Source of the DNA: Acidovorax sp. GW101-3H11
GTDB taxonomy: Bacteria > Pseudomonadota > Gammaproteobacteria > Burkholderiales > Burkholderiaceae_C
Direction of reading: 5' to 3'
Length of the DNA stretch: 47,092 nucleotides
NCBI RefSeq assembly: GCF_001633105.1
Contig: NZ_LUKZ01000031.1
Coordinates: 132,406 to 179,497, forward strand
The position numbers and the translations under genes were made by a program. Positions 1-8,138 of the stretch are shown here, one piece after another (the stretch's first letter is position 1; every line of letters starts with the position of its first letter). A model generated the notes under the pieces. That model was not told the origin of the DNA and made no database searches. It saw only the letters and a list, made by a program, of their open reading frames with translations.

Positions 1-102
1 CCGAACCCGCAAGGCGACTCACCGAACCCAGGGTTGAAGCAGTTTTTGTTTTGTTTTCCTCCTGGTTTTTTTGAGACGCTTTTTTTAAAGGACTTATCCA
101 TC

Positions 103-390
103 ATGAACAACACCGCACGTTTCCTCTCCATCGCCGCTGTCGCTGCTTTTGCCTCTTTTGGTGCCCACGCTGACGAAGCCGATGCTTCGCAGTTCGCCAC
201 CAAGTTCGAAACCAACCGCACCCGCGCCGAAGTGGCCGCTGAAGCCGCCACCGTCGCCCAGACCCGCTCGATCGAGCCCGCTGGTTCGCGTGTGGTGACC
301 TACAAGTCCACCGCCGACCGCGCTGCTGTGCGCGCCCAGGCTGCTGACGCTGTGCGCACCGGCCAGATCGCTTACGGCGAGCGTGGTTAA
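103..390 (+). CDS. DUF4148-type small exported protein (copy 1)
   Basis: Predicted 95-residue protein. An N-terminal signal peptide (MNNTARFLSIAAVAAFASF, cleavage near AHA/DEA) is followed by a charged, alanine-rich body with the 'FatKFetNRTRAEV' and 'ADRAAVRAQAADAVRTGQI' segments typical of DUF4148 proteins, which are common in Burkholderiales. The start at 103 follows an AAAGGA ribosome site; upstream in-frame codons lie before that site and were left out. The molecular function of the family is unknown. It is about 75% identical to the next gene, so the pair is a tandem duplication. Confidence 0.85.
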   Translation: MNNTARFLSIAAVAAFASFGAHADEADASQFATKFETNRTRAEVAAEAATVAQTRSIEPAGSRVVTYKSTADRAAVRAQAADAVRTGQIAYGERG

Positions 391-467
391 GCTGAATCCG
401 CTGGATTCAACACCCACACCTCCTGATTACTTGAACCCCAATTTCTGAATTTCACCGGAGTTTCACC

Positions 468-761
468 ATGAACAACACCGCACGTTTCCTGTCCATCGCC
501 GCTGTCGCTGCTTTCGCTTCTTTTGGTGCCCAGGCTGACGAAGCCGACGCTTCGCAATTCGCCACCAAGTTCGACACCAACCGCACCCGCGCCGAAGTGC
601 AAGCCGAAGCTTCGGCCGTGCCCCAGACCAGCGGTGCCATCCCCGTCGGTTCGCGCGCACTGGTCTACACCTCCACGGCGGACCGCAGCGCCGTGAACGC
701 CCAGGCCGCAGACGCACTGCGCACCGGCAAGATCTCGTCCGGCGAAATCGGCTCCCTGTAA
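468..761 (+). CDS. DUF4148-type small exported protein (copy 2)
   Basis: 97-residue paralogue of the preceding gene. The signal peptide is nearly identical (first 21 residues the same) and the mature part diverges mainly in the middle (AVPQTSGAIPVGSRALVYTS against the corresponding stretch of copy 1). A CGGAG ribosome site precedes the ATG. The 77 bp gap from copy 1 has no obvious terminator, so the two are probably co-transcribed and end at the strong hairpin at 813-848. Envelope or periplasmic location is inferred from the signal peptide; function unknown. Confidence 0.85.
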   Translation: MNNTARFLSIAAVAAFASFGAQADEADASQFATKFDTNRTRAEVQAEASAVPQTSGAIPVGSRALVYTSTADRSAVNAQAADALRTGKISSGEIGSL

Positions 762-812
762 TTGGTCCCGCCTCCACCGCCAAGCGGTGTGGGCAGGCAG
801 TTGCAAATGCAA

Positions 813-848
813 AAAAGGCCGGGGCCCCGCAAGGGGCTCCGGCCTTTT
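813..848. terminator. Bidirectional intrinsic terminator
   Basis: Perfect hairpin apart from one G-T pair: a 16-bp stem starting AAAAGGCCGG, loop GCAA, with A-rich and T-rich flanks on both sides. It lies between the DUF4148 pair and the converging TRAP operon and can terminate both. Confidence 0.85.
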
Positions 849-904
849 GTCTTGACCTCAGCACAGGCGCTGCCAAAGCCAGCGCCCACCGGCCTCACAT
901 AGGC

Positions 905-1924
905 TTACTTCGCCGCGCGTGCCTGCGCCACGGCGCCCTGCACGTCCTTCCACAGGCTTTCACCCACGTTGGCGGCAATGCTCGCGTTCACGGCGCTGAG
1001 CTTTTCGCGCATGCGGTTGGCCTCGGCGGCGGGCAGCTCGTTCACCTGCATGCCCTTGCCCTTCAAATCCGCCAGCGCCTTGTCGGCCTCGGCACGGGTG
1101 TCCTGGCGCTCAAAGTCGCGGCTCTTCTTGGCGGCGTCCAGCAGCACCTTCTGCTCGGCCTTCGACAGGCCATCCCAGTACTTCTTACTCACCAGCACGA
1201 TCCAGGGGCTGTAAACGTGGTTGGTGACGGTAAGGTACTTCTGCACCTCATAGAACTTGCTCGACAGGATGGTGTTGTAGGGGTTCTCCTGGCCATCCAC
1301 CGTCTTGGTTTCCAGCGCGGTGAACAGTTCGGAAAACGGCAGCGGCACGGCGTTGGCGCCCAGGGTCTTGAAGCTGTCGAGGAACACGTTGTTCTGCATC
1401 ACGCGCAGCTTGATGCCGTCCATGTCTTCGAGCTTGTTGACCGGGCGCTTGCTGTTGGTGAGGTTGCGGAAGCCGTTCTCCCAGTACACCAGGCCCACCA
1501 GGCCCTTCTCCTGCAGCTTGTCCATCACCTTCTGGCCCACGGGGCCGTCCAGCACCACGTCGGCTTCCTTGGCGTTGTTGAACAGGAAGGGCGTGTCCCA
1601 GATCGCCATTTCCTTGGTGATGCCGACCAGCGTGGCGGTGGAGCCGACCATCATTTCCTGCGCGCCGCCGATCAGCGCCTGCTGCATCTGCACGTCCGAG
1701 CCCAGCGCGGCGGCGCCGATGGCGCGCACCTTCATCTTGCCGCCCGAGGCTTTTTCGACCTCTTCGGCAAACAGCTTGGTGGCGCGGCCCTGGTTGGACA
1801 CCTCGTTGAGGCCGTAGCCAAAACGGATGATGCGCGGCTTGAAGTCTTGCGCGGCGGCCTGGAACGAGCAGGTGATGGCAGCCACCGACAGGGCGGCGAG
1901 CAGGGTACGGCGGAAAGTTTTCAT
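905..1924 (-). CDS. TRAP transporter solute-binding protein (DctP family)
   Basis: 339-residue periplasmic binding protein of a tripartite ATP-independent transporter. A signal peptide (MKTFRRTLLAALSVAA..., cleavage near AAA/QDF) precedes a DctP fold with the family segments 'GLVGLVYWENGFRNLTNSK', 'GIKLRVMQN' and 'VDGQENPYNTI'; the arginine in 'LRVMQ' normally contacts the substrate carboxylate. Start chosen at 1924 because GGAGAC lies just upstream; a longer reading frame adds 14 unsupported residues. Last gene of the gntK-dctQ-dctM-dctP operon, 46 bp after dctM. The gluconokinase suggests a sugar acid such as gluconate as ligand (inference). Confidence 0.92.
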   Translation of the reverse strand: MKTFRRTLLAALSVAAITCSFQAAAQDFKPRIIRFGYGLNEVSNQGRATKLFAEEVEKASGGKMKVRAIGAAALGSDVQMQQALIGGAQEMMVGSTATLVGITKEMAIWDTPFLFNNAKEADVVLDGPVGQKVMDKLQEKGLVGLVYWENGFRNLTNSKRPVNKLEDMDGIKLRVMQNNVFLDSFKTLGANAVPLPFSELFTALETKTVDGQENPYNTILSSKFYEVQKYLTVTNHVYSPWIVLVSKKYWDGLSKAEQKVLLDAAKKSRDFERQDTRAEADKALADLKGKGMQVNELPAAEANRMREKLSAVNASIAANVGESLWKDVQGAVAQARAAK

Positions 1925-1970
1925 GGTTGTCTCCATTGGCAAGGGAAAGGAAAGAGGAACAAGCAAACGG

Positions 1971-3272
1971 CTATCGCAGCCAGACGACCGGTGCGGTCAC
2001 GATCTGGGGAAACACGACCAGCAGCGCCAGGATCAGCACATAGGTGAACAGGAACGGGTTGACGCCTTTGATGACGCTGTGCATCGAGATGCGCCCCACC
2101 CCGGCCACCACATTGAGCACGGTGCCCACGGGCGGCGTGATGAGGCCGATGGCGCCGTTGAGCACGAACATCAGGCCAAAGTACACCGGGTCGATCCCCG
2201 CCTTGACGGCGATGGGCAGCATCACGGGCGCAAAGATCAGGATGGTGGGCGTGAGGTCCAGCGCCGTGCCGATCAGCACCAGCACGATCATCATCACGGC
2301 CATCAAGAGGCGCGGGTTCTCCACCAGCGGGCCCAGCCAGCTGGTGAGCACATTGGGCAGGTCCGCCAGCGTGATCATGTAGCTGGCCACCTGGGCACCG
2401 GCACACAAGAACATCACGATGGAAGTCGTCTTGGCCGCGCGCACCAGCACGCCGTAGATGTCGGCCAGCTTCATCTCGCGGTGGATGAACAGTGCCACCA
2501 CCAGCGCATAGAACGCGGCCACCACGGCGGCCTCGGTGGGCGTGAACACGCCGGTCTTCATGCCGCCGATGATGATGAGCGGCATCAGCATGGCCCAGAA
2601 GGCGCGGGCCGTGGCGCGCAGGCGGTCCTTGACGGGCAAGGGCTCGCCCTGGGGTAGGTCCAGGTCGCGCAGCACCCAGCGCCAGGCAAAGATCAGGCCC
2701 ACACCCATCATCAGCCCCGGCACGATGCCCGAGACGAACAGCGCCGAGATCGAGGTATTGGTCGTCACGCCATAGATCACGAACGGCATGGACGGCGGGA
2801 TGATGGGCGCGATGATGCCGCCCGAGGCGATCAGCCCCGCCGACGTGTTCATGGGGTAGCCCTGCTGGCGCATCATGGGCAGCAGGATGGTGGCAAGGGC
2901 TGCCGTATCGGCCAGGGCCGAGCCGCTCATGCTCGCCATCAGCACGGCCGCGCCAATGGCCACATAGCCCAGCCCGCCCCGGATATGCCCCACCCAGGCC
3001 TGCGCCATGTCGATGATGCGGCGGCTGATGCCGCCCGAGTTCATCAGCTCACCGGCCAGGATGAAGAAGGGCACGGCCAGCAGCGGGAAGCTGTCCACCC
3101 CGGCCACCAGGTTCTGGGCCAGCAGCTGCGCATCCCAGAAATCGAGCACCCAGGCCATGCCCGCGCCCGTGAGCACCAGGGCCAGGCCCATGTTCATGCC
3201 TGTGCCCATCAGCACCAGCATGCCCAGCGAAAAGACCACAAAGGCCATGGCTTCCGGCGTCAGTCCCAACAT
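1971..3272 (-). CDS. TRAP transporter large permease (DctM family)
   Basis: 433-residue polytopic inner-membrane protein of the DctM/IT superfamily with about 12-13 hydrophobic segments. Typical motifs: 'PFFILAGELMNSGGISRRIIDMA', 'GYVAIGAAVLMASMSGSALADTAAL', 'GGIIAPIIPPSMPFVIYG' and 'NGAIGLITPPVGTVLNV'. The ATG at 3272 overlaps the stop of the small permease by one base (TGATG), which implies translational coupling. It is the ion-coupled channel half of the transporter. Confidence 0.95.
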   Translation of the reverse strand: MLGLTPEAMAFVVFSLGMLVLMGTGMNMGLALVLTGAGMAWVLDFWDAQLLAQNLVAGVDSFPLLAVPFFILAGELMNSGGISRRIIDMAQAWVGHIRGGLGYVAIGAAVLMASMSGSALADTAALATILLPMMRQQGYPMNTSAGLIASGGIIAPIIPPSMPFVIYGVTTNTSISALFVSGIVPGLMMGVGLIFAWRWVLRDLDLPQGEPLPVKDRLRATARAFWAMLMPLIIIGGMKTGVFTPTEAAVVAAFYALVVALFIHREMKLADIYGVLVRAAKTTSIVMFLCAGAQVASYMITLADLPNVLTSWLGPLVENPRLLMAVMMIVLVLIGTALDLTPTILIFAPVMLPIAVKAGIDPVYFGLMFVLNGAIGLITPPVGTVLNVVAGVGRISMHSVIKGVNPFLFTYVLILALLVVFPQIVTAPVVWLR

Positions 3273-3784
3273 CACTCCACCTCCGCGCCGTGGCCCAGGT
3301 CCAAGGGCTTGCGTTGAATCAATTCGATGGTCGCCATCACACCAATGGCCACCGCGCACAAAAAGGCCGGCAGTGGCAACAGCGCCGCCGGGTAGGCCAT
3401 GACCACCGAGCGGCTGCCCATGCCCACCACCACCTGCTGCCAGGCGCCCCAGGCCAGCATGGCGCAGGCGGCCATCACCAGCAGCCGGATGACCGCGGTG
3501 AGCGCGGCAAATGCCACAGGGCGTTTGGCCAACAGGCCCGCCAGGCTGGTGAAGGCCATGTGCTCACCCGCGGGGTAGGCCGCTGCGGCGCCGATGAACA
3601 CCATCCAGACAAACAGCAGGCGCGACAGCTCTTCACTGGCCGCCACGCCGCTGCCAAAGCCGTAGCGCAGCACTACGTTGATGAACACGGCCACGGCCAT
3701 CACGCCCAGGCAACTGGCCATGAGCACCTGGGAGACCCGGGCAAAGCGGCTCTGCGGCACGGCATCTTGTGCAGGGGAACTCAT
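3272..3784 (-). CDS. TRAP transporter small permease (DctQ family)
   Basis: 170 residues with four hydrophobic helices (about 20-40, 50-70, 95-115, 135-155). The DctQ hallmark 'VVLRYGFGSGVAASEELSRLLFVWMVFIGAA' is present, including the ExxR-like 'EELSR'. Its ATG overlaps the gntK stop by 4 bases (ATGA) and its stop overlaps dctM, so kinase and transporter are translated as one coupled unit. Confidence 0.93.
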   Translation of the reverse strand: MSSPAQDAVPQSRFARVSQVLMASCLGVMAVAVFINVVLRYGFGSGVAASEELSRLLFVWMVFIGAAAAYPAGEHMAFTSLAGLLAKRPVAFAALTAVIRLLVMAACAMLAWGAWQQVVVGMGSRSVVMAYPAALLPLPAFLCAVAIGVMATIELIQRKPLDLGHGAEVE

Positions 3785-4302
3785 GCGGTCTCCTTCGTAG
3801 CCAGCCAGCCGGATGCCTGTTGCTGCAGGGTGGCCAGGTCCAGCAATGCATCCAGGCGCAGCACACCCGCCTCGCCCACGGGGGACTCCAGCGTGGCGAA
3901 TTGGCTGTCCACCAGCGCGCTGGAGAAAAAATGCGTGCCTGCACGGGCCGTCACGCGCTGGCCTGCATGGGTGCGGTCGATCTCCAAAAAAACAAAGCGC
4001 AGGCCCGGGCAGGCGCTGCGCAGCCGGTCGCGGTACACCTTCTTGAGCGCTGAGCAGGTCAGCACCACACCCTGCGGCTGCGCCTGCAGCAGTTGCCCCA
4101 GCGTGGCCAGCCAGCCTTCGCGATCGGCGTCGGTCAGCGCAATGCCCTGGCGCATTTTTTCGCGGCTGGCGGGGCTGTGGTGGTCATCCCCTTCGATCAG
4201 GGGCAGGCCTTCTGCCTGGGCCAGCGCAGCCCCCAGGCTGGACTTGCCACAACCGGCCACTCCCATGACGACCAGATAAACCGATGACGGCGTAAAACTC
4301 AT
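3781..4302 (-). CDS. gntK: Gluconokinase
   Basis: 173 residues, the normal length for GntK. Phosphorylates gluconate to 6-phosphogluconate. P-loop GVAGCGKSS at residues 14-22; 'EGDDHHSPASREKMRQGIALTDADREGWL' is the gluconate-binding signature; 'CSALKKVYRDRLR' is the conserved lid/LID-arginine region. The start at 4302 is the first ATG matching the family N-terminus; a much longer frame continuing upstream runs antisense to the regulator gene and was rejected. First gene of the operon with the TRAP transporter; a palindromic operator sits 2 bp upstream of the start codon, consistent with gluconate-responsive repression. Confidence 0.95.
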   Translation of the reverse strand: MSFTPSSVYLVVMGVAGCGKSSLGAALAQAEGLPLIEGDDHHSPASREKMRQGIALTDADREGWLATLGQLLQAQPQGVVLTCSALKKVYRDRLRSACPGLRFVFLEIDRTHAGQRVTARAGTHFFSSALVDSQFATLESPVGEAGVLRLDALLDLATLQQQASGWLATKETA

Positions 4303-4304
4303 AT

Positions 4305-4320
4305 TGGTAGCGCTATCCAA
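4305..4320. promoter_or_regulatory. GntR-type operator (site 1)
   Basis: Palindrome around TAGCGCTA (4308-4315) flanked by TTGG and TCCAA. TAGCGCT is the core recognised by gluconate GntR repressors of the LacI family (known for Pseudomonas). It abuts the gntK start, so bound repressor would block transcription. Confidence 0.65.
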
Positions 4321-4417
4321 TGAATCCAAAAAAATGCATCTCTGCAGATGCCTCCAAAATGCGGGTACTGATGGAGCCAATGCGCCAAAAAAGACGCTGG
4401 CTGTCTTGCCCAGGCGT

Positions 4418-4433
4418 TTGGACAGCGCTATCC
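4418..4433. promoter_or_regulatory. GntR-type operator (site 2)
   Basis: TTGGACAGCGCTATCC: a 14-bp dyad (GGA.AGCGCT.TCC) with one mismatch. It shares AGCGCTATCC with site 1, 113 bp away centre to centre (about 11 helical turns), which would allow looping by a tetrameric LacI-family protein. Lies 37 bp upstream of the regulator gene. Confidence 0.65.
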
Positions 4434-4470
4434 TAACCAGATCAACAGCCATCCCCATGAGGGTTAACCC

Positions 4471-5496
4471 TTGAACAAATCCGAGACCCGGCGCCGCTCC
4501 AGCGGGCGCATCACGCTGAGCGACGTGGCCAAGGCGGCGGGCGTCAGCCCCATCACGGCGTCCCGCGCGCTGCGTGGCGAGCGCGGCGTGGCGCAAGAGC
4601 TGGTGCAGCGGGTCAAGGACGCGGCCCAGCAACTGGGCTATGTGCCCGACCCCGCCGCACGCGCACTGGCCTCGCAGCGCAGCGTGCAGGTGCCGGTGCT
4701 CGTACCCCTGCTGTCCAACGCCCTGTTCGTGGACGTGCTCGAATCCGTGCACCGCACCCTGTTCCCCGAGGGCTACCAGGCCCTGATCGGCGTGACGCAC
4801 TACGACCCGCAGGAAGAAGAACAGCTGCTGCGCACCTACCTCGCCCACCGCCCGGCGGGCCTCCTGGTCACCGGCTTTGACCGCACCGAAGCCGCGCGCC
4901 AGCTGATTGCGGCCAGCGGCGTGCCTTGCGTGCACCTGATGGAAATGACCCCGGCCCCCGGCGTGTTCTGCGTGGGGTTCTCGCAGCAGGACGCGGGCCA
5001 CAGCATGACGGCCCACCTGCTGGAGCGCGGCTACAAAAACGTGGCCTTTGTGGCCGCCCAGCTCGACCCGCGCACCATGCAGCGCGCCGAGGGCTACCGC
5101 CGCTGCCTGCGCGAAGCAGGCCGGTACGACCCCAAGCTGGAACTGCTGAGCCCACAGCCCTCATCGATGCGCCTGGGCGGTGAACTGCTGGAGGAGTTGT
5201 TGCGCACCCGCCCCGGCGTGGACGCCGTGTTCTTCTGCAACGACGACCTGGCCCAGGGCGGCCTGCTGGCTGCGCAGCGGCTGGGCCTGTCGGTGCCCGG
5301 CCAGGTGGCGATTGCGGGCTTCAACGACCTGGCGGGCAGCGACCAGATGCTGCCGCCGCTGACCACCGTGCGCACGCCGCGCTCCGCCGTGGGCGAGGCC
5401 AGCGCGCGCATGCTGCTGGCGCTGATGCGCGGCGAAGTGCCTGCGCACAACTCGGTGGATCTGGGGTTTGAGCTGACCATCAGAAGCAGCACCTGA
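4471..5496 (+). CDS. gntR: LacI-family gluconate-type repressor (GntR-like)
   Basis: 341 residues. An N-terminal LacI helix-turn-helix and hinge (residues about 14-65: 'ITLSDVAKAAGVSPITASRALRGE', 'ARALASQRS') is followed by a periplasmic-binding-protein-like effector domain ('PVLVPLLSNALFVDVLESV', 'AVFFCNDDLAQGGLLAAQRLGL', 'AIAGFNDLAG'). The start is a TTG with GAGGG 7-8 bp upstream; the nearby ATG at 4457 is out of frame and stops after five codons. Divergent from gntK with two operator-like palindromes between, so it probably controls both directions. The gluconate specificity is inferred from the neighbour and the operator core. Confidence 0.88.
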   Translation: MNKSETRRRSSGRITLSDVAKAAGVSPITASRALRGERGVAQELVQRVKDAAQQLGYVPDPAARALASQRSVQVPVLVPLLSNALFVDVLESVHRTLFPEGYQALIGVTHYDPQEEEQLLRTYLAHRPAGLLVTGFDRTEAARQLIAASGVPCVHLMEMTPAPGVFCVGFSQQDAGHSMTAHLLERGYKNVAFVAAQLDPRTMQRAEGYRRCLREAGRYDPKLELLSPQPSSMRLGGELLEELLRTRPGVDAVFFCNDDLAQGGLLAAQRLGLSVPGQVAIAGFNDLAGSDQMLPPLTTVRTPRSAVGEASARMLLALMRGEVPAHNSVDLGFELTIRSST

Positions 5497-5559
5497 GGGC
5501 GCACGGCTCACCACCCAGTTGTTTGCCCAGCCCGGCACATCGGTGTCGGCAACGGCTCC

Positions 5560-5814
5560 TCAAGCAGCTTCCGAGTCGCCGTCCCGCATCTCGCCACTAT
5601 TGGCGAAATCTTCCGCGTCGCAATCGCCGCTGTCGCCAAAGCCGGGAAAATGCCACACCAACACGCCACTGCCCAGACCAAGGGCCATCAGCAAACAGGG
5701 AACGGCGAAAGACTCCGAGCGTTCGCCAGTGAGGTTGTGCAGCAAGGCCATCAAACCGGCCAACAACAAGCCCAGCGCTAAGGCTGCGCCCGCGTACCGC
5801 AAGGCATTGTTCAT
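5560..5814 (-). CDS. Small two-helix membrane protein, hypothetical
   Basis: 84 residues. Two hydrophobic stretches (ALRYAGAALALGLLLAGLMAL and AVPCLLMALGLGSGVLVWHF), then an acidic tail rich in Asp, Glu and Gly. AAAGGA lies upstream of the ATG at 5814; the longer frame upstream has no ribosome site. No family recognised. It lies between a convergent regulator gene and the chemoreceptor gene, 109 bp downstream of the latter on the same strand. Confidence 0.6.
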   Translation of the reverse strand: MNNALRYAGAALALGLLLAGLMALLHNLTGERSESFAVPCLLMALGLGSGVLVWHFPGFGDSGDCDAEDFANSGEMRDGDSEAA

Positions 5815-5923
5815 GGCAGCAGACGTCCTTTGATGAAGTTGGATGGAGTCAGCACATTCTCGCGGCTCTGCGGTGCAGCCCTCGGGATGGCTGTCTACCG
5901 GCTCCGCTCTGAGCGCAGCAACG

Positions 5924-7582
5924 TCACACCGCCGCCAGCGCCCTGCTGGACGACGATCCACCCTGGCCCTTCATTTCCTTGCGCAGCGCCACCGCATCGC
6001 GCACCTGCGCCGGCGCCGAGGCGTCGATGCGGAAGACCTGCACGGTTTCGGTCATGGTCTGGGCCTGGCCGTTGAGCTGCATGGCAGAAGCTGCGTTTTC
6101 CTCGACCAGCGCCGCGTTCTGCTGCGTGATGGTGTCGAGTTGCGCCACGGCCGAGTTGACCTGCGAGATGCCGCTGAGCTGCTCGTTCGATGCACTGTGG
6201 ATCTCGCCGATCAGCGTGTTCACGCGGCGCACCAGGTCCAGCGACTCGGTCATGGTCTTTTGCGCGGCATCGGTCTTCTCGTGGCCTTCGCTCACCTTGT
6301 TGGCCGAGTCGTCGATGAGCTGGCGGATTTCCTTGGCGGCGGACTGCGTGCGGTGCGACAGGCTGCGCACCTCCGAGGCCACCACGGCAAACCCCCGCCC
6401 CTGCTCGCCCGCACGCGCTGCTTCCACGGCAGCGTTCAGCGCAAGGATGTTGGTCTGGAACGCGATGGAGTCGATGAGCTGCGTGATCTCGCTGATGCGA
6501 CCGGATGCGGCCTGAATCTGCTTCATGGTGTCGGCCACACCGTCTACGGCGCTGCTGCTGCGCTCGGTGACCTGGGTGGCCTGCGTGGCCAGCACCGTGG
6601 CCTGGCGGGCGGATTCGGCGGTCTGCTTGACGGTGCCGGTGATCTCTTCCATCGACGCTGCGGTCTGCTGCAGGTTGCTGGCCTGCGCCTCGGTGCGGGA
6701 CGACAGGTCGTGGTTGCCTTGGGCAATCTCGCGGGTCGAGACCTGCATGTGCTCGCTCTCCTGCCGCGCATCGCGCACGATGGACAGCAGGTTCACATTG
6801 AGCTGCGCCAGTGCCTTTTGCAGCTGGCCCACGGTGTCGCTGCGCGATGCCGATATCTTCTGCGTGAGGTCGCCCGCCGCCATGCGGTTGGCCCACATCA
6901 GCATCTGAGACAGGGGTGCCACCGTGACCTGGTGCAGGTAGACCGCCATGCCCAGCGCAAGCAGCACCACGCCCAGCCACGCCGCCCCCGAGGCCAGCGA
7001 CAGCGCATGCCCACCCAGCAAGGCCGCGCACCACGAGGCCACCACCAACAGCAACGTGCACACCATCATCTTGCCCATAGGGCCCAGCGCCAGCGCCCGG
7101 CCCACGCGGCCCCACAGGGTTTCTTTGACCAGCTGGCCTGCCGACAGCCGGTGCACCAGCGTGCCCGCCTGCTTCTCGGACTGCATCTGCTTGTACAGCG
7201 CGTCTGCCCCGTGGATCTGCTCGCGCGTGGCTTCGGTGCGCACCGACATGTAGCCCGTGGGCTGGTCGCCCTGCATCAGCGGCGTGACGTTGGCCATGAC
7301 CCAGTAAAAGGAGCCGTCCTTGCGCCGGTTCTTGACCGGGGCCGACCAGGGGATGCCCTTGGCGATGGTCTCCCACATGTCGCGGAAGGCCTCCTCGGGC
7401 ATGTCCGGGTGCCGGATCATGTTGTGGGGCTGGCCCAGGAGCTCTTCTTTTTCGTAGCCGCTGACCTCGATGAACATCGGGTTGCAGTACAGGATGCGAC
7501 CTTTGAGGTCTGTGGTGGAGACCAAGGTTTGGCCCTTGGGAAAAGCATACTCATGCTGACTGACCGGAAGATTCATTCTCAT
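5924..7582 (-). CDS. Aer-like PAS-domain methyl-accepting chemotaxis protein
   Basis: 552 residues. N-terminal PAS domain (about 10-120) with the Aer-type '[18 protein letters not shown]' and '[12 protein letters not shown]', which in relatives binds FAD and senses redox or oxygen. Then a membrane hairpin (about 155-210), a HAMP region ('[19 protein letters not shown]') and a full signalling domain with the tip sequence '[20 protein letters not shown]'. No C-terminal CheR-docking pentapeptide. Start 7582 chosen because AGGAG sits 7 bp upstream; the ATG two codons later is possible. An energy-taxis receptor coupling to CheW/CheA encoded elsewhere. Confidence 0.93.
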   Translation of the reverse strand: MRMNLPVSQHEYAFPKGQTLVSTTDLKGRILYCNPMFIEVSGYEKEELLGQPHNMIRHPDMPEEAFRDMWETIAKGIPWSAPVKNRRKDGSFYWVMANVTPLMQGDQPTGYMSVRTEATREQIHGADALYKQMQSEKQAGTLVHRLSAGQLVKETLWGRVGRALALGPMGKMMVCTLLLVVASWCAALLGGHALSLASGAAWLGVVLLALGMAVYLHQVTVAPLSQMLMWANRMAAGDLTQKISASRSDTVGQLQKALAQLNVNLLSIVRDARQESEHMQVSTREIAQGNHDLSSRTEAQASNLQQTAASMEEITGTVKQTAESARQATVLATQATQVTERSSSAVDGVADTMKQIQAASGRISEITQLIDSIAFQTNILALNAAVEAARAGEQGRGFAVVASEVRSLSHRTQSAAKEIRQLIDDSANKVSEGHEKTDAAQKTMTESLDLVRRVNTLIGEIHSASNEQLSGISQVNSAVAQLDTITQQNAALVEENAASAMQLNGQAQTMTETVQVFRIDASAPAQVRDAVALRKEMKGQGGSSSSRALAAV

Positions 7583-7911
7583 CGGAAAACTCCTAGAAAA
7601 GATTTGCTTCTGCACCGTCACTGGTCCCGCGTGAGAACCATCTTATAGATGCAACTGTGACAAAAGCAAACGTTAATTGCGCAGTTTCACGGGCACTGTG
7701 ACACCAAATTTTGAAAAAAATGATAATTTACATTAATGATAAGTCATAAATATGATTTTTGCAATATTCAAAATGACAAACGCAGGTGCACCCAACAGGG
7801 ACTGACGCCCCAGCGCCCCAACGTGGGGCGCCACACGGCAACGAAAGCGCCCACGCATGCCGCCGTACGCATGCACGAAGTGCGTAGCCTCGCCGGAACG
7901 GTTCGCCGCAG
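7583..7911. other. Long intergenic region upstream of the nitrate transporter leader
   Basis: No gene seen. About 7640-7790 is much richer in A and T than its surroundings, with a direct repeat ACTGTGACA at 7654 and 7695 and several TAAT/ATGATAA runs. It should contain the chemoreceptor promoter (reading left) and activator sites for the sigma-54 promoter to the right. Confidence 0.5.
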
Positions 7912-7935
7912 GCACAACTTTGGTGCAGATAGAAC

Positions 7936-7951
7936 TGGCACAGGCATTGCA
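7936..7951 (+). promoter_or_regulatory. Sigma-54 promoter of the nitrate transporter gene
   Basis: TGGCAC-N5-TTGCA, an exact match to the -24/-12 consensus with the invariant GG and GC correctly spaced. Predicted transcription start near 7962. An NtrC-like dyad GCACA-N5-GGTGC (one mismatch) lies at 7912-7926, unusually close for an enhancer. Implies activation under nitrogen limitation. Confidence 0.85.
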
Positions 7952-7988
7952 AGCGCCCCACGCAGTGGCCCTTGAAGGGGCTGCGCAC

Positions 7989-8033
7989 GCCCTGTGCAAC
8001 GGCGCACGAAGGGCGGCAAGGACAAAGGCGTTC
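7989..8033 (+). promoter_or_regulatory. ANTAR-type antitermination leader (nitrate transporter)
   Basis: Two consecutive hairpins. Hairpin 1 (7989-8014): outer stem GCCCT/AGGGC, a GA bulge, inner stem GTGC/GCAC, hexaloop AACGGC (A at loop position 1, G at position 4). Hairpin 2 (8020-8033): stem GGAC/GTTC, hexaloop AAAGGC, again A1 and G4. Tandem hexaloops with A1/G4 are the known targets of ANTAR proteins such as NasR and NasT. Hairpin 2 uses the 5' arm of the following terminator, so the two folds exclude each other. Confidence 0.85.
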
Positions 8034-8087
8034 ACACCTGCTGCTTTGGTACACCCATGCAGCCGGTGAGAACGCCTTTTTTGTTTT
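8025..8087 (+). terminator. Leader attenuator terminator before the nitrate transporter gene
   Basis: AAGGCGTTC (8025-8033) pairs with GAACGCCTT (8070-8078); the stem continues inward through CACC/GGTG and GCTGC/GCAGC with single mismatches, and ends in TTTTTTGTTTT. It lies 52 bp before the start codon, so transcription must read through it. Confidence 0.88.
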
Positions 8088-8138
8088 GTGGCCGACGAAG
8101 GCCACGAACAACGCTACCTCTCACTTGTGCGACATCTC

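Noticed and set aside
8088..8138. GTG start 51 bp upstream for the nitrate transporter
   Set aside because: It lies immediately after the attenuator T tail, leaving no room for a ribosome site, and adds 17 residues not typical of the family.
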